Notes: generated from the letters alone by a model not told the origin. DNA of 64,000 nt from Alphaproteobacteria bacterium MarineAlpha5_Bin5 (GCA_002938205.1 PTKZ01000001.1:1-64000), one strand, 5' to 3'. Positions 8,981 to 20,400 are shown, counted from the stretch's first letter. Numbers and translations: made by a program.

Positions 8981-10480
8981 TTAATCTTTCTCCTTCAACA
9001 TAGGTGTATAAATATAGCCTATTTCACCATCATCTAGACTTACTTTATACCAACCTTGGACATTATCTAACACTGAAACTTCAGCGTTTTGAAGCAAAAC
9101 TCCTATAATACTTGAATGCGGGCTAGGCTTTTCCCTAATATTAACATCTTCTTTTGCAATCATTATATTATCAGAATTTGTTTCGCCCACATTTGAATCA
9201 CTAGTTGTGGCATCGTCATTTTCAGTTACAGAAACAACGCCCTGTTCTTCAGTTGACTCTTCAGCAACATCATCATTATTATTTTCTGATTCTAATACAT
9301 TTGAATCACTAGTTGTGGCATCGTCATTTTCAGTTACAGAAACAACGCCCTGTTCTTCAGTTGACTCTTCAGCAACATCATCATTATTATTTTCTGATTC
9401 TAATACATTTGAATTTTGATCAATTAAATCATTTAATTTATTTTCTAAAACTTCAATTTGATTAACTTGTGAAGAAATTTTTTGAGCAGATTCTTTTAAA
9501 AGATTATTTTTTCTAGCTATTTCTTCATTTAAATTATTAATTATATTTTGAAGATTATCTAAATCTGCATCATTGTTATTTGTTGAAGTATCTGCGCTTG
9601 GCGACATATTGTGTAATTCTGAATCTACTAATTCTGTATTTAATCTATTAATTTCATCATCTTTTTCTTTTATTTTTTGTTCAAGATTAATAATATTTTT
9701 TTCTGCTTCTTGGAGCTTTGATGCATCATTATTGTTTGAAGAAATATTTTGTAATTCTTCTTGCAACTGATTAATATTTTCTTCCAATTGAGTTATATGC
9801 TGCTCTTGAACTTCTATTGTGTCTTGATAAGCTTCGCTTGAATTAGTTAAAAACTCTACTGTAACTAAAAGATTGAGATTTTCTTTTTTTAATTCCTCTA
9901 TCTTTGTTTCAGCAACATTCAGTTCGGAAACCGTTTCATCACTTGTACTTTCAATTTCTACCTCTCCTGAATCATTATCAGCAATTATCTCTTCCCCAGC
10001 TTCTTCAATCTCATCTGTAATTTTTTGTTCCACAATGTAAGGAACATAGCCAACTTGAAAGCGATAGATACCCTCATCATCTTCAAAAGTAATGACTCCT
10101 CTCTTATCAATGTCAGTCACATAAGCACAATTTAAACCTAAACAATCTTTAACAGACAATAAAAATTTTGTGTTTTCTTCAGATGAGACAAACATCATTC
10201 GAGTTTGATTCATAGATTTAATAACACCTTGTAAAGAATAACGAGTGATTGGGTAACGTGTATTAATTGGCTGATCTAATGCTACCTCTCCATTTGCAGA
10301 TGAGGAAGCTGAGTTTTGACTAAGAATAGGTTGATCTAATTGATCCGTTGTTGGAATGTCGTTATCAAAAGTAAAAATTGTATTATCAAAAGGATCAGCA
10401 GCCATTACTGACTTTGCTGTTAACAAAAAAAATAATAAAATAATTATTTTATGTTGGCTCATTTTATAAAATTCTATCAT
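8981..10480 (-). CDS. PilP-like pilus assembly protein with coiled coil, acidic tandem repeat and C-terminal bacterial SH3 domain
   Basis: N-terminal signal; 'YSLQGVIKSMNQTRMMFVSSEENTKFLLSVKDCLGL' resembles PilP-type region; coiled coil; C-term 'VNIREKPSPHSSIIGVLLQNAEVSVLDNVQGWYKVSLDDGEIGYIY' SH3_3. Confidence 0.65.
   Translation of the reverse strand: MIEFYKMSQHKIIILLFFLLTAKSVMAADPFDNTIFTFDNDIPTTDQLDQPILSQNSASSSANGEVALDQPINTRYPITRYSLQGVIKSMNQTRMMFVSSEENTKFLLSVKDCLGLNCAYVTDIDKRGVITFEDDEGIYRFQVGYVPYIVEQKITDEIEEAGEEIIADNDSGEVEIESTSDETVSELNVAETKIEELKKENLNLLVTVEFLTNSSEAYQDTIEVQEQHITQLEENINQLQEELQNISSNNNDASKLQEAEKNIINLEQKIKEKDDEINRLNTELVDSELHNMSPSADTSTNNNDADLDNLQNIINNLNEEIARKNNLLKESAQKISSQVNQIEVLENKLNDLIDQNSNVLESENNNDDVAEESTEEQGVVSVTENDDATTSDSNVLESENNNDDVAEESTEEQGVVSVTENDDATTSDSNVGETNSDNIMIAKEDVNIREKPSPHSSIIGVLLQNAEVSVLDNVQGWYKVSLDDGEIGYIYTPMLKEKD
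9189..9414. repeat. Tandem 108-bp repeat, about 2.1 copies (36-aa acidic repeat)
   Basis: 9189-9296 identical to 9297-9404, plus partial third copy 9405-9414. Confidence 0.9.
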
Positions 10481-11094
10481 CGTGTAGGCATTCTGACTAG
10501 AGATATTTTTACACTTGCAACTACAGTTCTTGATTCAGTAGTGCTTACCTCTTCTTTTTCAAATACAATTAATTTATCAAGTTCAGCTATTTCAGATTTT
10601 AGCTTCAAATAATCAGGAAATCTTCCTTCTATATCATATTCAACATAAATTTTATAATAGTCTACTGGAATACCTGAAACATCGCCACTAGAATCAGCAC
10701 TTTCTCTAATCGCTTCTTCTTCTCCACGAATTAATCTGTTTACTTTTAAGTTATTGCGAAGTGCAGAAAGACTTATGAGTTGATATAATTCTTCTACTTC
10801 TTTTTCTGATACAAATAATTTAAATTTTTCTTCACGTTCTAATTCTAATTCTTCAACTTTTGTAATCAAACTACTTATTTGATTATTCATACTTTCTATT
10901 TCTTGCAGTTTGTAATATTTATCTTGAATTAAAACTTCTTGCTCCTTGAAAGTTGGTCGAATTAAAAAGAAATAAATTATTAAAAAAATGAGAATTAAAC
11001 ATAGCGTTACAATCAAACCTAAATAATCTTTTATTGTCTTTGGCTCTGCGTTAGCATCTGCATTTTTTTTAGAAAATAAATTTTTTAGATCCAT
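10477..11094 (-). CDS. pilO: PilO-like type IV pilus inner membrane protein
   Basis: Single N-terminal TM then coiled coil and ferredoxin-like domain; operon position after PilM-PilN. Confidence 0.7.
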   Translation of the reverse strand: MDLKNLFSKKNADANAEPKTIKDYLGLIVTLCLILIFLIIYFFLIRPTFKEQEVLIQDKYYKLQEIESMNNQISSLITKVEELELEREEKFKLFVSEKEVEELYQLISLSALRNNLKVNRLIRGEEEAIRESADSSGDVSGIPVDYYKIYVEYDIEGRFPDYLKLKSEIAELDKLIVFEKEEVSTTESRTVVASVKISLVRMPTR

Positions 11095-11099
11095 CTTTA

Positions 11100-12866
11100 T
11101 TACTCTTCTGTTTCTTCAGGTATAATTTCATTAGCAATGACTGACACTTCGAATGATTTAACCTCAATAGTACTTTCCCCTTTAGTTAATTCAGTTACAT
11201 TCATATTAACTAAAGAAGCTTTCTCTACAGTGTCACGGGAATTTAAAGAATCTATCAATTCGATTATTGGACGATCATCCATTGACTGACCTTCTACAAC
11301 CAATGTGTTATAATCTTGTTCTGAGGTTTTAATGCTAACCAAAAGAACTTTTTTTGGAACAGCTTGAGTTATTTCTTTAAACATTAAATAACTACTTTTT
11401 GAATTTGATTTCAATTGTTGACCCTTCGATAGGTCATTTTCTAAATCTTTTTTTGCAGAAATAAGTTTTTGGAATTCAGCATTTGATTGTTCAAACTGTT
11501 GATTAACTATATCATAGTCTGCTAATTCTCTTTTGTTTTCAGAATATTTGCTAAATGCAAAAACTCCATAGACAACAATAATCAAAGAAATTAAGCCAGC
11601 TGCACCTATGTAAACAAATTTAGAATACATATCTGAACGCTTTTTCTTTTTTAAATTATCTCTATTAGGTAGTAGGTTGATGTTACGTACTCCAGTGACA
11701 AACTTAAAATAACCAAAAACATCTAGTCTTCTTGTTGCCAATCCAATAACAGCAGTAAACATTGACGGATTTTCCTCTGTGGTAACTTTTTCTTTAAGCT
11801 GTTCTGGAATTGTTAAAGTGTCAAAAGGAGAATGAATAGACATTTGGATATTTTCAAAACCCTTTTGTAATTCCTGCACAACGCCACTAATTGCAGGTAA
11901 AGGGGAGACAACACTTAGGCTGGTAATAGGTTCTGTTTTATACTGGTTTTCAAAACCTGCTAAAGCTTGCTTAATTTGAACAGTGAAGCGGTTTAAAACT
12001 TCTACAAGAAGTTGATCCATGTAACCTCCACCCATTGCAGCTGACATTGTTGCAAGTATTTCTTTGTCCTGAGGACGAATAAATATATCAACAACATAAG
12101 GAGTTTCTTCTTGAAGAATTAAAATAAAATTTTCTGATTCACTAATCTCTAGAATAGCTACAGGGCCTTTCTTTGCACCAAATGTTGGTTGACTTAAAAC
12201 TTGTGTTTCAAAAGCATTTCGTAAAGCAAAACAACGAACATCTACAATAACTGGTGATAAACCAGCCTGTCTAATGATATCTGCATAAAGATTTACATCA
12301 TCAATTTTAGAGGCAACAAATAGTACATCCATTATGTTGCTTTCTGTGTGTCTTTTAATTACTTGATGGAAGATTGAGTAATTTTCTAATGCATCAGGTA
12401 ACTGAGTTAAATTTTCCCACAGTGAATCAGTTGCAATTGCATTTTCTATTTCTTCATCCGTCATGACTGGCATCTGCAATACCCGAATGATAGCACTTGA
12501 GACTGGAAGGGCTATTGCTGCATTACTTGTATCTACTTTTGCGATTTGTAAAGCTGTTTGAATTTGTTCAACATAGATTTCTGGATTTGAGCGCAGCAGT
12601 TCTTCACTACCATTTTCAACATTGCGATAACTAAATTTTGTTAAGGTCCAACGGTCATTCTGCTCTTTAAGCTGTGAAACTTTAACTGAAGTAGGAGTCA
12701 CTTCTATCCCAACAACCTCTTCTTGTGAAGCACTATATTTACTTATAATATTGAAGAAAAAACGACTAATAGGAGAAAACAAACCGCCTCCACTTTTTTT
12801 TCCTCGTGTTGGAGCCTTTATTGTTTTCTTTTGCTTATCTTTTTTTTTGCCTAGTCCAAAAACCAT
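11100..12866 (-). CDS. Fused PilM-PilN type IV pilus assembly protein
   Basis: N-terminal FtsA/PilM-like actin fold (VVGIEVTPTSVKVSQL...), then NINLLPNRDNLKKKKRS + TM helix + coiled coil typical of PilN. Confidence 0.8.
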   Translation of the reverse strand: MVFGLGKKKDKQKKTIKAPTRGKKSGGGLFSPISRFFFNIISKYSASQEEVVGIEVTPTSVKVSQLKEQNDRWTLTKFSYRNVENGSEELLRSNPEIYVEQIQTALQIAKVDTSNAAIALPVSSAIIRVLQMPVMTDEEIENAIATDSLWENLTQLPDALENYSIFHQVIKRHTESNIMDVLFVASKIDDVNLYADIIRQAGLSPVIVDVRCFALRNAFETQVLSQPTFGAKKGPVAILEISESENFILILQEETPYVVDIFIRPQDKEILATMSAAMGGGYMDQLLVEVLNRFTVQIKQALAGFENQYKTEPITSLSVVSPLPAISGVVQELQKGFENIQMSIHSPFDTLTIPEQLKEKVTTEENPSMFTAVIGLATRRLDVFGYFKFVTGVRNINLLPNRDNLKKKKRSDMYSKFVYIGAAGLISLIIVVYGVFAFSKYSENKRELADYDIVNQQFEQSNAEFQKLISAKKDLENDLSKGQQLKSNSKSSYLMFKEITQAVPKKVLLVSIKTSEQDYNTLVVEGQSMDDRPIIELIDSLNSRDTVEKASLVNMNVTELTKGESTIEVKSFEVSVIANEIIPEETEE

Positions 12867-13053
12867 AAATTAATACTTGCCTTCTAGCTAAATTTTGCTC
12901 AAATTACCTCAAAATAATTGAAAATGAACAATTTTATTTTATTGGTAAAAAATTCATCCTCTACTTAATCTACTTTTATGTATTATTTGCTACCTAAACA
13001 GCTAATTACTTATATAAGTTATCAGTAAAATTGAATAATTATTGGGGGATTAA

Positions 13054-14064
13054 ATGCCAGAAAACAAGGATATATTAATAGATCAATTAATAGAAAAATA
13101 TACTGAAAATCATAATTTGTCTGATCTGCATATTAGAAGTGATCAGCCTATGGCTATTCGTGAAAATGGAGAAATTATTACTTTTCCTGATGAAATTGTT
13201 TCAGGACACGATGTAAATAAATTTATTAAATCTCACCTTGATACTTATCACACTGAAAAATTAGAAAATGACATGCAACTAGATACAGCTATTGTTGTAA
13301 AGGGAGTTCGTTATAGAGCTAATATATATCATTCCTTAAATGGAAATTGTATTGTTTTGCGTAAAATTGAAACAATTATCCCAGTTGTTGAAGAATTAAA
13401 TATCCCACCTGCCGTTCTTGGTGCATGCGAATATAAAAATGGATTAATTTTAATTACAGGACCCACAGGATCAGGAAAATCTACCACCTCAGCTGCAATC
13501 CTAAATAGAATAAATTTAACCAGACAAGAAAATATTATTACCATAGAAGATCCAATTGAATTTATTCATATGAATCAAATGTGTATTGTTTCGCAAAGAG
13601 AAATTGGAAAACATGTTACAAGTTTTGGTAATGGATTACGGGCAGCATTAAGAGAAGATCCTGATATTATTTTACTTGGAGAAATGCGTGACTATGAAAC
13701 GGTTTCTGCAGCGCTAACGGCAGCAGAGACAGGACATTTAGTTTTGGGCACTTTGCATACCAATGGAGCACCAAATACTATTAATCGTTTAATAGATGTT
13801 TTTCCAGCTGCCCAACAGCCTCAAGCTCGTTCGATGCTTTCTCAATCTCTTCGTTTGGTTGTCACACAACAATTACATAAGAAAAAAGATGGCACTGGTA
13901 GAGTAGGAGCATATGAAGTTATGGTATGTAACAATGCCATTCAAAATTTAATTCGAGAAGATAAAGTTTTTCAAATACCTAGCATAATGCAAACTGCAAT
14001 GGCTGAAGGAATGATTACCATGGAAAAATCTGTAGAAAATTTAAGAGCTATGGGGCAAATTTAA
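13054..14064 (+). CDS. pilT: Pilus retraction ATPase PilT
   Basis: GPTGSGKSTTSAAIL Walker A, ITIEDPIEFIH, LREDPDIILLGEMRDYETVSAALTAAETGHLVLGTLHTN. Confidence 0.92.
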   Translation: MPENKDILIDQLIEKYTENHNLSDLHIRSDQPMAIRENGEIITFPDEIVSGHDVNKFIKSHLDTYHTEKLENDMQLDTAIVVKGVRYRANIYHSLNGNCIVLRKIETIIPVVEELNIPPAVLGACEYKNGLILITGPTGSGKSTTSAAILNRINLTRQENIITIEDPIEFIHMNQMCIVSQREIGKHVTSFGNGLRAALREDPDIILLGEMRDYETVSAALTAAETGHLVLGTLHTNGAPNTINRLIDVFPAAQQPQARSMLSQSLRLVVTQQLHKKKDGTGRVGAYEVMVCNNAIQNLIREDKVFQIPSIMQTAMAEGMITMEKSVENLRAMGQI

Positions 14065-14075
14065 TTTAAGAATAA

Positions 14076-14699
14076 ATGAAAAACAAAAAAGGGTTTTCAT
14101 TAATTGAATTTTTAGTTGTTGTTGCTTTAATTGGGGTATTATCGATGTTTTTTTATACTCCAAAAACAACAAGGTGGAATAATGAAGTTGCAAGTGCGCA
14201 ATCTAAAATTGTAAGTTTGTTAAAATATTATCAAAAAAAATCAATGCGTGATGGTTATAAATATTATGTGAATCTTAAACTTAACACCGCACAAGAAACA
14301 TTTTCTATGGCAGCCTTTGTTGATAAAAATATCACGTCGCGGCAATCAGTTTGCACATCTAGTACAGATTCAAATTTTTCAGAAAGACGACTTTTTGATA
14401 CACTAAAAAACATTCGCGTGTTAGGATGTAAAAGCGGCGGCAAATCATGTAGAAATACAAGCTCTAATAATATGGGTATTTGTTTTTTTCCTAATGGATC
14501 ATCAGCAGCCGTAGATGATAGGAAAGAATGGTATATATTTCACTCTGCGGGAGATAATACAACTCATGCGAGGAATGCATATAAATTTGTAGTATGGAAA
14601 ACGACATCATTTATAGAAACTTCCACGTGTAGAGGAAATGCAACTTATGCTAATATATCTTCCAGAGCACTTAGTTGTTCAAAATGGATAGAAGAATGA
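14076..14699 (+). CDS. Minor (pseudo)pilin, FimT/GspH-like
   Basis: Prepilin leader KKG^FSLIEFLVVVALIGVLS. Confidence 0.85.
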   Translation: MKNKKGFSLIEFLVVVALIGVLSMFFYTPKTTRWNNEVASAQSKIVSLLKYYQKKSMRDGYKYYVNLKLNTAQETFSMAAFVDKNITSRQSVCTSSTDSNFSERRLFDTLKNIRVLGCKSGGKSCRNTSSNNMGICFFPNGSSAAVDDRKEWYIFHSAGDNTTHARNAYKFVVWKTTSFIETSTCRGNATYANISSRALSCSKWIEE

Positions 14700-15220
14700 G
14701 AAAAAAAAATACTTTATATTCTAAAGGGGTATCTATTATTGAGGCTTTATTAGCTGCTGTGATTGTAGGGATTGGATTTATTTCTGTCTATACAATGACG
14801 ACAACGGCAACAAGAATGATCTATAGTGCATCACAAAGAGATAATGATACATTATCAACTGCTATGATCATGGATGATATGGCCCTGGATAATTTTTCTG
14901 TTGCTGATACTGCCTATCATGAATCAATTTCTTCAAGTAAGTACAACAATCTTGACTTAACAAAAGGATGTGGTGCTGCTCCTACTGGGTCACCAAAACA
15001 AAAAGATAGACAAAAAGTTCGATGGTGTAATTTTTTAAAACTTAAAAAAGGTGGAATGGGTGATGTAGGCACTGGTGATGTAAGGAAAATGTATGTACGA
15101 AAAATTACTATTACTGCAAATGGATATGCCCAAACATATAAAGTGATGGGACTTAGGGTTGAGCATAAATCAAAAAATAGAAATCAAAAAAAATATTATA
15201 GAAAAATTATTCATGAATAA
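14675..15220 (+). CDS. Minor pilin PilV-like (likely start at the second or third Met)
   Basis: Leader SKG^VSIIEALLAAVIVGIGF; between GspH-like and PilW-like genes. Confidence 0.8.
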   Translation: MFKMDRRMRKKNTLYSKGVSIIEALLAAVIVGIGFISVYTMTTTATRMIYSASQRDNDTLSTAMIMDDMALDNFSVADTAYHESISSSKYNNLDLTKGCGAAPTGSPKQKDRQKVRWCNFLKLKKGGMGDVGTGDVRKMYVRKITITANGYAQTYKVMGLRVEHKSKNRNQKKYYRKIIHE

Positions 15221-16076
15221 AAATAATTTAAATAAAGGCTTCACACTGCCAGAAATTTTGGTTTCAACTGCAATTGGAGCTATCATCCTCGCTGCCCTCT
15301 TTGTCTCTTTTATTATGTTTCAACGATCCTATGAACTCCAAAGAGAAATGACACGTAATCAAGAAAATGGACGAATGACGCTTGATTTTATGGTGGAAGA
15401 AATTCGTAATGCTGGATACAGACATTTTAATAAAGGTAGCCCTGTACCAATTAATCAAGCAGTAATATTAGAATCACCTACGACCAATTCAAATCCTAGT
15501 GGGACACTTCCTCAAGATTGCGGTGAGAAAATTTCAGTCATGTATGACATTGTTCCAAATCAAAAAGATATGGGTACTTATAATTTCATAAGACGTATTG
15601 TAAAATACTATGGAGAACAATATTCCCCAGGAGGAGTGACGGCTTTATCTCGTTGTCGTTTAAAGCGTCATCAATGTCATTACGGATATGATAGTTCCAC
15701 AGGAAAATTTGCTCAAATTTCTACAGCTAAAGCTAAAGATTATCCGTGTGAAGAGGAAACAATTTTAGATTATTTATATGAACTAAGCTTCTCTTTTTCA
15801 GATTATAAATATGATCATTTTGCAGGACGACTTAATCCTCTCACAAGAGGAGCGAAATCTTCGTACAATTATGCAAATTCAGGGTGCATAAATGATTTCA
15901 AGAAAAACGTTGCTTGCGGACAATATTCTCCTCGAGCGCGTGCAATAGATATGCATTTAAGTATTGTATCAGGTAATGAAATTAGTAGCGTTCCCGATGA
16001 TCCCACCGATAATCCTGATAAGGGCAAACGTTTTTTAACTTATTATAATGCAACTATGGTGTTGCGTAACATATGA
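15159..16076 (+). CDS. Minor pilin PilW-like
   Basis: Leader NKG^FTLPEILVSTAIGAIIL; 'MTRNQENGRMTLDFMVEEIRNAGYR' PilW signature. Confidence 0.85.
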   Translation: MSINQKIEIKKNIIEKLFMNKNNLNKGFTLPEILVSTAIGAIILAALFVSFIMFQRSYELQREMTRNQENGRMTLDFMVEEIRNAGYRHFNKGSPVPINQAVILESPTTNSNPSGTLPQDCGEKISVMYDIVPNQKDMGTYNFIRRIVKYYGEQYSPGGVTALSRCRLKRHQCHYGYDSSTGKFAQISTAKAKDYPCEEETILDYLYELSFSFSDYKYDHFAGRLNPLTRGAKSSYNYANSGCINDFKKNVACGQYSPRARAIDMHLSIVSGNEISSVPDDPTDNPDKGKRFLTYYNATMVLRNI

Positions 16077-16816
16077 TACATATGAATAAAACACAAAGAG
16101 GCTTTGCTCTTGTTATTTCTTTATTATTATTATTAATGATGACGGTGATGGGTATCACCATGATTGCTCGATCGAATTTAAACACCAACATGTCCGTTGA
16201 ATATGATAAGTCAGAACATATTTTTATTGCTGCTGAGGCAGGCATAGAGCATGCAAGACGGTATTTAGAAAATATGTCTTCAAAGAACCAATATCCTGGC
16301 AATAACAAAGGTCCTTTAACTGCAACACCTGCAAATAGATGTTTAGCAGATTATAAAGATGGACAAGGATCGCCCTATGATACACTAGGGAAAGATAGTG
16401 GAAAATATGCGTATACGTTTCCAGCCCAGCAAACAAATGGAGTAGTCTTAAATACTCAAATGTCATGTAAAAATTTAAATTCTGGACAAAATGATAAAAA
16501 TTTTAGACGTATGGATTGTGAGTTTGATTTAGATAATGATGCAACCTCTAATCAAAATGAAAGAAACTTTTTTAAAACATTTGGATTTAGTTACTATATT
16601 TTTTATGAAGGAGAATCGAGTACTGCAGGAGGGTCTGGTTCCTCAGGTGTGGGAACAGTTGGGACATCAAGTCAATATGCAGCAAGCAAACAAGATTCAG
16701 CATATTATTATCAAGTGATATCCTGCGGGGCTTCATTTGCTTGGGATGGGAAAAGTCAAAATGCCACTCTAAAACAAATTCAATCTCTGGAAGCAAGAAT
16801 AAAGCTAGAGAAATAG
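16073..16816 (+). CDS. Minor pilin PilX-like
   Basis: QRG^FALVISLLLLLMMTVMGI, typical PilX N-terminus, 'EAGIEHARRYL'. Confidence 0.85.
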   Translation: MIHMNKTQRGFALVISLLLLLMMTVMGITMIARSNLNTNMSVEYDKSEHIFIAAEAGIEHARRYLENMSSKNQYPGNNKGPLTATPANRCLADYKDGQGSPYDTLGKDSGKYAYTFPAQQTNGVVLNTQMSCKNLNSGQNDKNFRRMDCEFDLDNDATSNQNERNFFKTFGFSYYIFYEGESSTAGGSGSSGVGTVGTSSQYAASKQDSAYYYQVISCGASFAWDGKSQNATLKQIQSLEARIKLEK

Positions 16817-16900
16817 TTAATGTGTAATATTTATTATGATCAACATAGTTTTTTTAAAGTGTTAGTATATTGTTATTTTTATATGGTAGAATGTTAGCTT

Positions 16901-17467
16901 ATGAAGTGGTGTATCCTTATATTTATCATCATATTTACAAACCCGCTTTTAGCAAAGTGCAAAATTGACACGCATGCATTTGGCACTTCTGCTAAAACAA
17001 TTCAACAATCGTTAAAAGATACATGGATTACTTCTGAGCCCATTCCTGGTGTTAATAAAACAGTTGGAACTAGTTTAGAATTAATATGCCCAGAGCTTAA
17101 AGGCTCTTCATTAGGAATGGAGACAATGTTTATCTATAATTTTATTAAAGATAAATTAGTTGCCATTGAACTAGTGTTACAAACAACGGATAAGCTTGAG
17201 TTGTTTGAATGGGGAAGACAATATTTTGGTATTATGGAAGAGCGTGATTTAGCTAAAGCGGAACAAGTTATACGCGTAGAAGATGGTAACCGCATTATCC
17301 AGTTATTTGTTGGTGTATTGCCTGATGTGACGTTTCAAAATGTTGTATTAATTTCAACAAAACATGATGATCTTTTTGAGTATCAATTTCAACAAGAAGA
17401 TAATATGAACTGGGATACAAATGAAATATCTCCATTAGAACCAATTACTCTTGGAGAGGAGAACTAA
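16901..17467 (+). CDS. Secreted hypothetical protein between pilX and pilY1
   Basis: Signal peptide MKWCILIFIIIFTNPLLA; ends overlapping pilY1 start. Confidence 0.75.
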   Translation: MKWCILIFIIIFTNPLLAKCKIDTHAFGTSAKTIQQSLKDTWITSEPIPGVNKTVGTSLELICPELKGSSLGMETMFIYNFIKDKLVAIELVLQTTDKLELFEWGRQYFGIMEERDLAKAEQVIRVEDGNRIIQLFVGVLPDVTFQNVVLISTKHDDLFEYQFQQEDNMNWDTNEISPLEPITLGEEN

Positions 17468-20400
17468 TGCGCTCTATTCTCATCCCTCTCATAACTGGAG
17501 TACTACTCTCTTTTCCTATTTTGGCTAAAGGACCCCCTCCTGGAACAGGAGTAGGAGATGTAAAGGCCAACATCATGATTATGCTGGATGATTCAGGGAG
17601 TATGAGTGCCAGAGATCCTGCGCCAGGAATGTCTCATTGCACTTATGCTGTGGATGTTGCTAATAATGGTGACATATTTACAGCAGACCCTTGCTATCAC
17701 AAAGTTACCCGCCTTGATTCTGCTTATAAAGTTAAATCAACATTCGGTGGATCATATAATTGGTATAGCAATGTAAATGGTATCGCAGCCTATTACCAAC
17801 CTTGGTCCCTTGCATTGGATCAAGCGGACAGTACCGATGAGTATGTTTTCGTAGGCCGCTATCATGCAAGAGGAGCTGGAAGTTTTGGATCAAGCTCAAG
17901 ATATAGCACAATCCTTAAAGTGTGCACAGGTATCACCACAACAGCTGCCTGTCCGAAAGCTGGAACACTTGTCGCCGTTAACGACAAACAAAACAATCAA
18001 TACTATTCTATGGGTTTGGCCGTCCAAGGAAACTATGTTTACAGCCTATCCCATCCACATATGCATATTCAAAAATACAATAAATCTGATTTAAGTTTTG
18101 TTACAAGTAGAACTAACATAAGGCAACAGGATTTTAATAACCGTTTTAACTACAGATATGATGCCATTGCAGCTGTAGGGGACTATGTTTATGTTTCAAA
18201 TTATAGAATTAGAAAAATTTGCCGCTATAATGCGTCTAATTTAAGCAATGCTAATTTTTCAAATGGACAACATTGCATTACTTCGCCTAATTATCAATGG
18301 AGAGGGCTAGCTGCTTCAGGGAAAACAACCACATCAACGGCTGATGATTTTTTATATACATGGACTCATAGAAATTCTCAAGGAACGATCCATAAATTTA
18401 ATGCAAATTCCGGTGCCTTTGTTACGCGTTTTGCTCGAAGAGGTACCTCCACTGGACAAACCTATCATATCTATAGAGGAATAGGGGTTGATCCAAGTGG
18501 CAATGTATATGTTCCTGAGGCGGGATACTCTAACAGAACATGGGTCTCTAAATTTACTAGTGCAGGTACATATGTATCACGGGGACCCAAATCAGCAAAT
18601 CAAGGCAACAGGATGAAAATAGCTCATACGGCTATTCGTGCTATCTTAAAGGACCCTGATTTAACGGCGGGGGCCAATTTTGGCATTATGTCTTGGGGAT
18701 CAAAGTTTGTCATTCGCACTAAAATTTCTCCAAAAGGAGCAAATCAAATCTTAAATAAAACGCTACGGAAAATTTATCCAAGGGGCGGTACATATTTAGG
18801 AAGAGCAATTCAGCATGTGCGAACACGATATTGGCATAAATCAGGTGAAACACCAATAGATCTTGGGGCAAAATGTCAGGGCAATTTTAATTTAGTCATT
18901 AGTGATGGGGCATACTGGGGAAGCCCGACGCCTGAACAGGAAATACCTAAATTAAGCAAACACTCCACAATGCCGGTTAAAACATTTATTGTTGGTCTTG
19001 GAAATTCTATTTATGGATATTCAAAATATACCACACTTGCTTCTTCAAAGTACGGGGATACAACTCCACCAGGCCCTCTATTTGCTAATAATGTTACAAC
19101 ATTAACCCAGCAATTACGCTCTGCTATTTTAGCAGCCATTAACGGTAATTTGACATTTACATCGCCAAAGGTTGATTTTAGCTCGACGCCAAATGGGTAT
19201 ATATGTCAACCGTCCTTTAAATATAAAGAGGCTGATCAATGGCAAGGACTGCTTACACGTTATGAAATTAAACAGGATGGTAGTATTGATGATCCAACAG
19301 GACAAGATCCTAATAAAACAATTCGTTTCCATAAAAAACTGGATGGTCGTTCCTCTTTAGTCACTAACTCAAACGGGCGAAAAGTATGGACTGTTGATCA
19401 GGATATTGAAAACCCAACATCAGGTGTTTATAAAAATAATAATTTTGATCCCGAGTATTCTACGGGCAGTCAAAATTTAGTAGATGCAAGCACGTATAAT
19501 CTCATGACGGGTGGGGATACTTTACTAGGAAAACGTGATGTTGCGCGTATCATGCGGTTTATGCGCGGACAAGATATGTTTGATCAAGATTCAGATTGTA
19601 AAAATATTAAAGCGATAAACTTTAATAATAAATGTTATACAGAAGATAAAGGCAGTACTGATGCGCCTTTACTTTATAAACTCCATGATTTGTATAACTC
19701 CGTTCCAGCCTATGTGGGTCCTCCTACAGCTCTAGCTTCTCCGGATATCAAAAATACGGAGAACGAATATCGATATCAAAATAATTATGCAGCTTTTAAA
19801 AACAAACATAAAAATAGAAAGAATGCTTTAATCATAGGATCCAATGGAGGCATGATTCATGCTTTTGATAATGGATGCAAAACAGCAAATGCTACCTGTA
19901 CAACCGCATCTAATCCAGGTTCTGAGTTATGGGCTTTTGTACCGCCTTCTATTATCCAAAACTTTAAATATATTGTTACCCCTCAAAAATACACAAAGCT
20001 TGATGCAGATGTAGGTACTAGTGATACAACTCTTACTGTTAATAGTACTTCAAATTTCTCTAGCTCGGGGGAAATACGTATTAACAATGAGTTCATGCGC
20101 TATACAGGTAAAACATCTACAACCTTTACCGGTGTCACAAGAGGATATGATTGTTCAAGCAACGCACCATTCTGTGATGATGCAACTGCACATTCATCAG
20201 ATGATATTGTCTATAATGAAACAACGGTCAGAAAACCTGAATATTCTGTATTTGGTGTAGATGGTCCTATTGTGGCAAAAGATATTTATACAGATGGAAA
20301 CTGGAAAACAATTGCAATCGCAGGCTATGGTAAGGGAGGACGCGGTTTAACTGCTCTTAATATTACTAATCCTGATAATCCTGTTCATATGTTTAGCATT

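Noticed and set aside
9207-9419. Plus-strand ORF 9207-9419 with internal repeat
   Set aside because: Antisense of the tandem repeat in the 8981-10480 gene
13054-14064. Interpretation of 13054-14064 as a second PilB
   Set aside because: Length, lack of N-terminal MshEN domain and zinc motif, and ALREDPDIILLGEMRDYETV favour PilT
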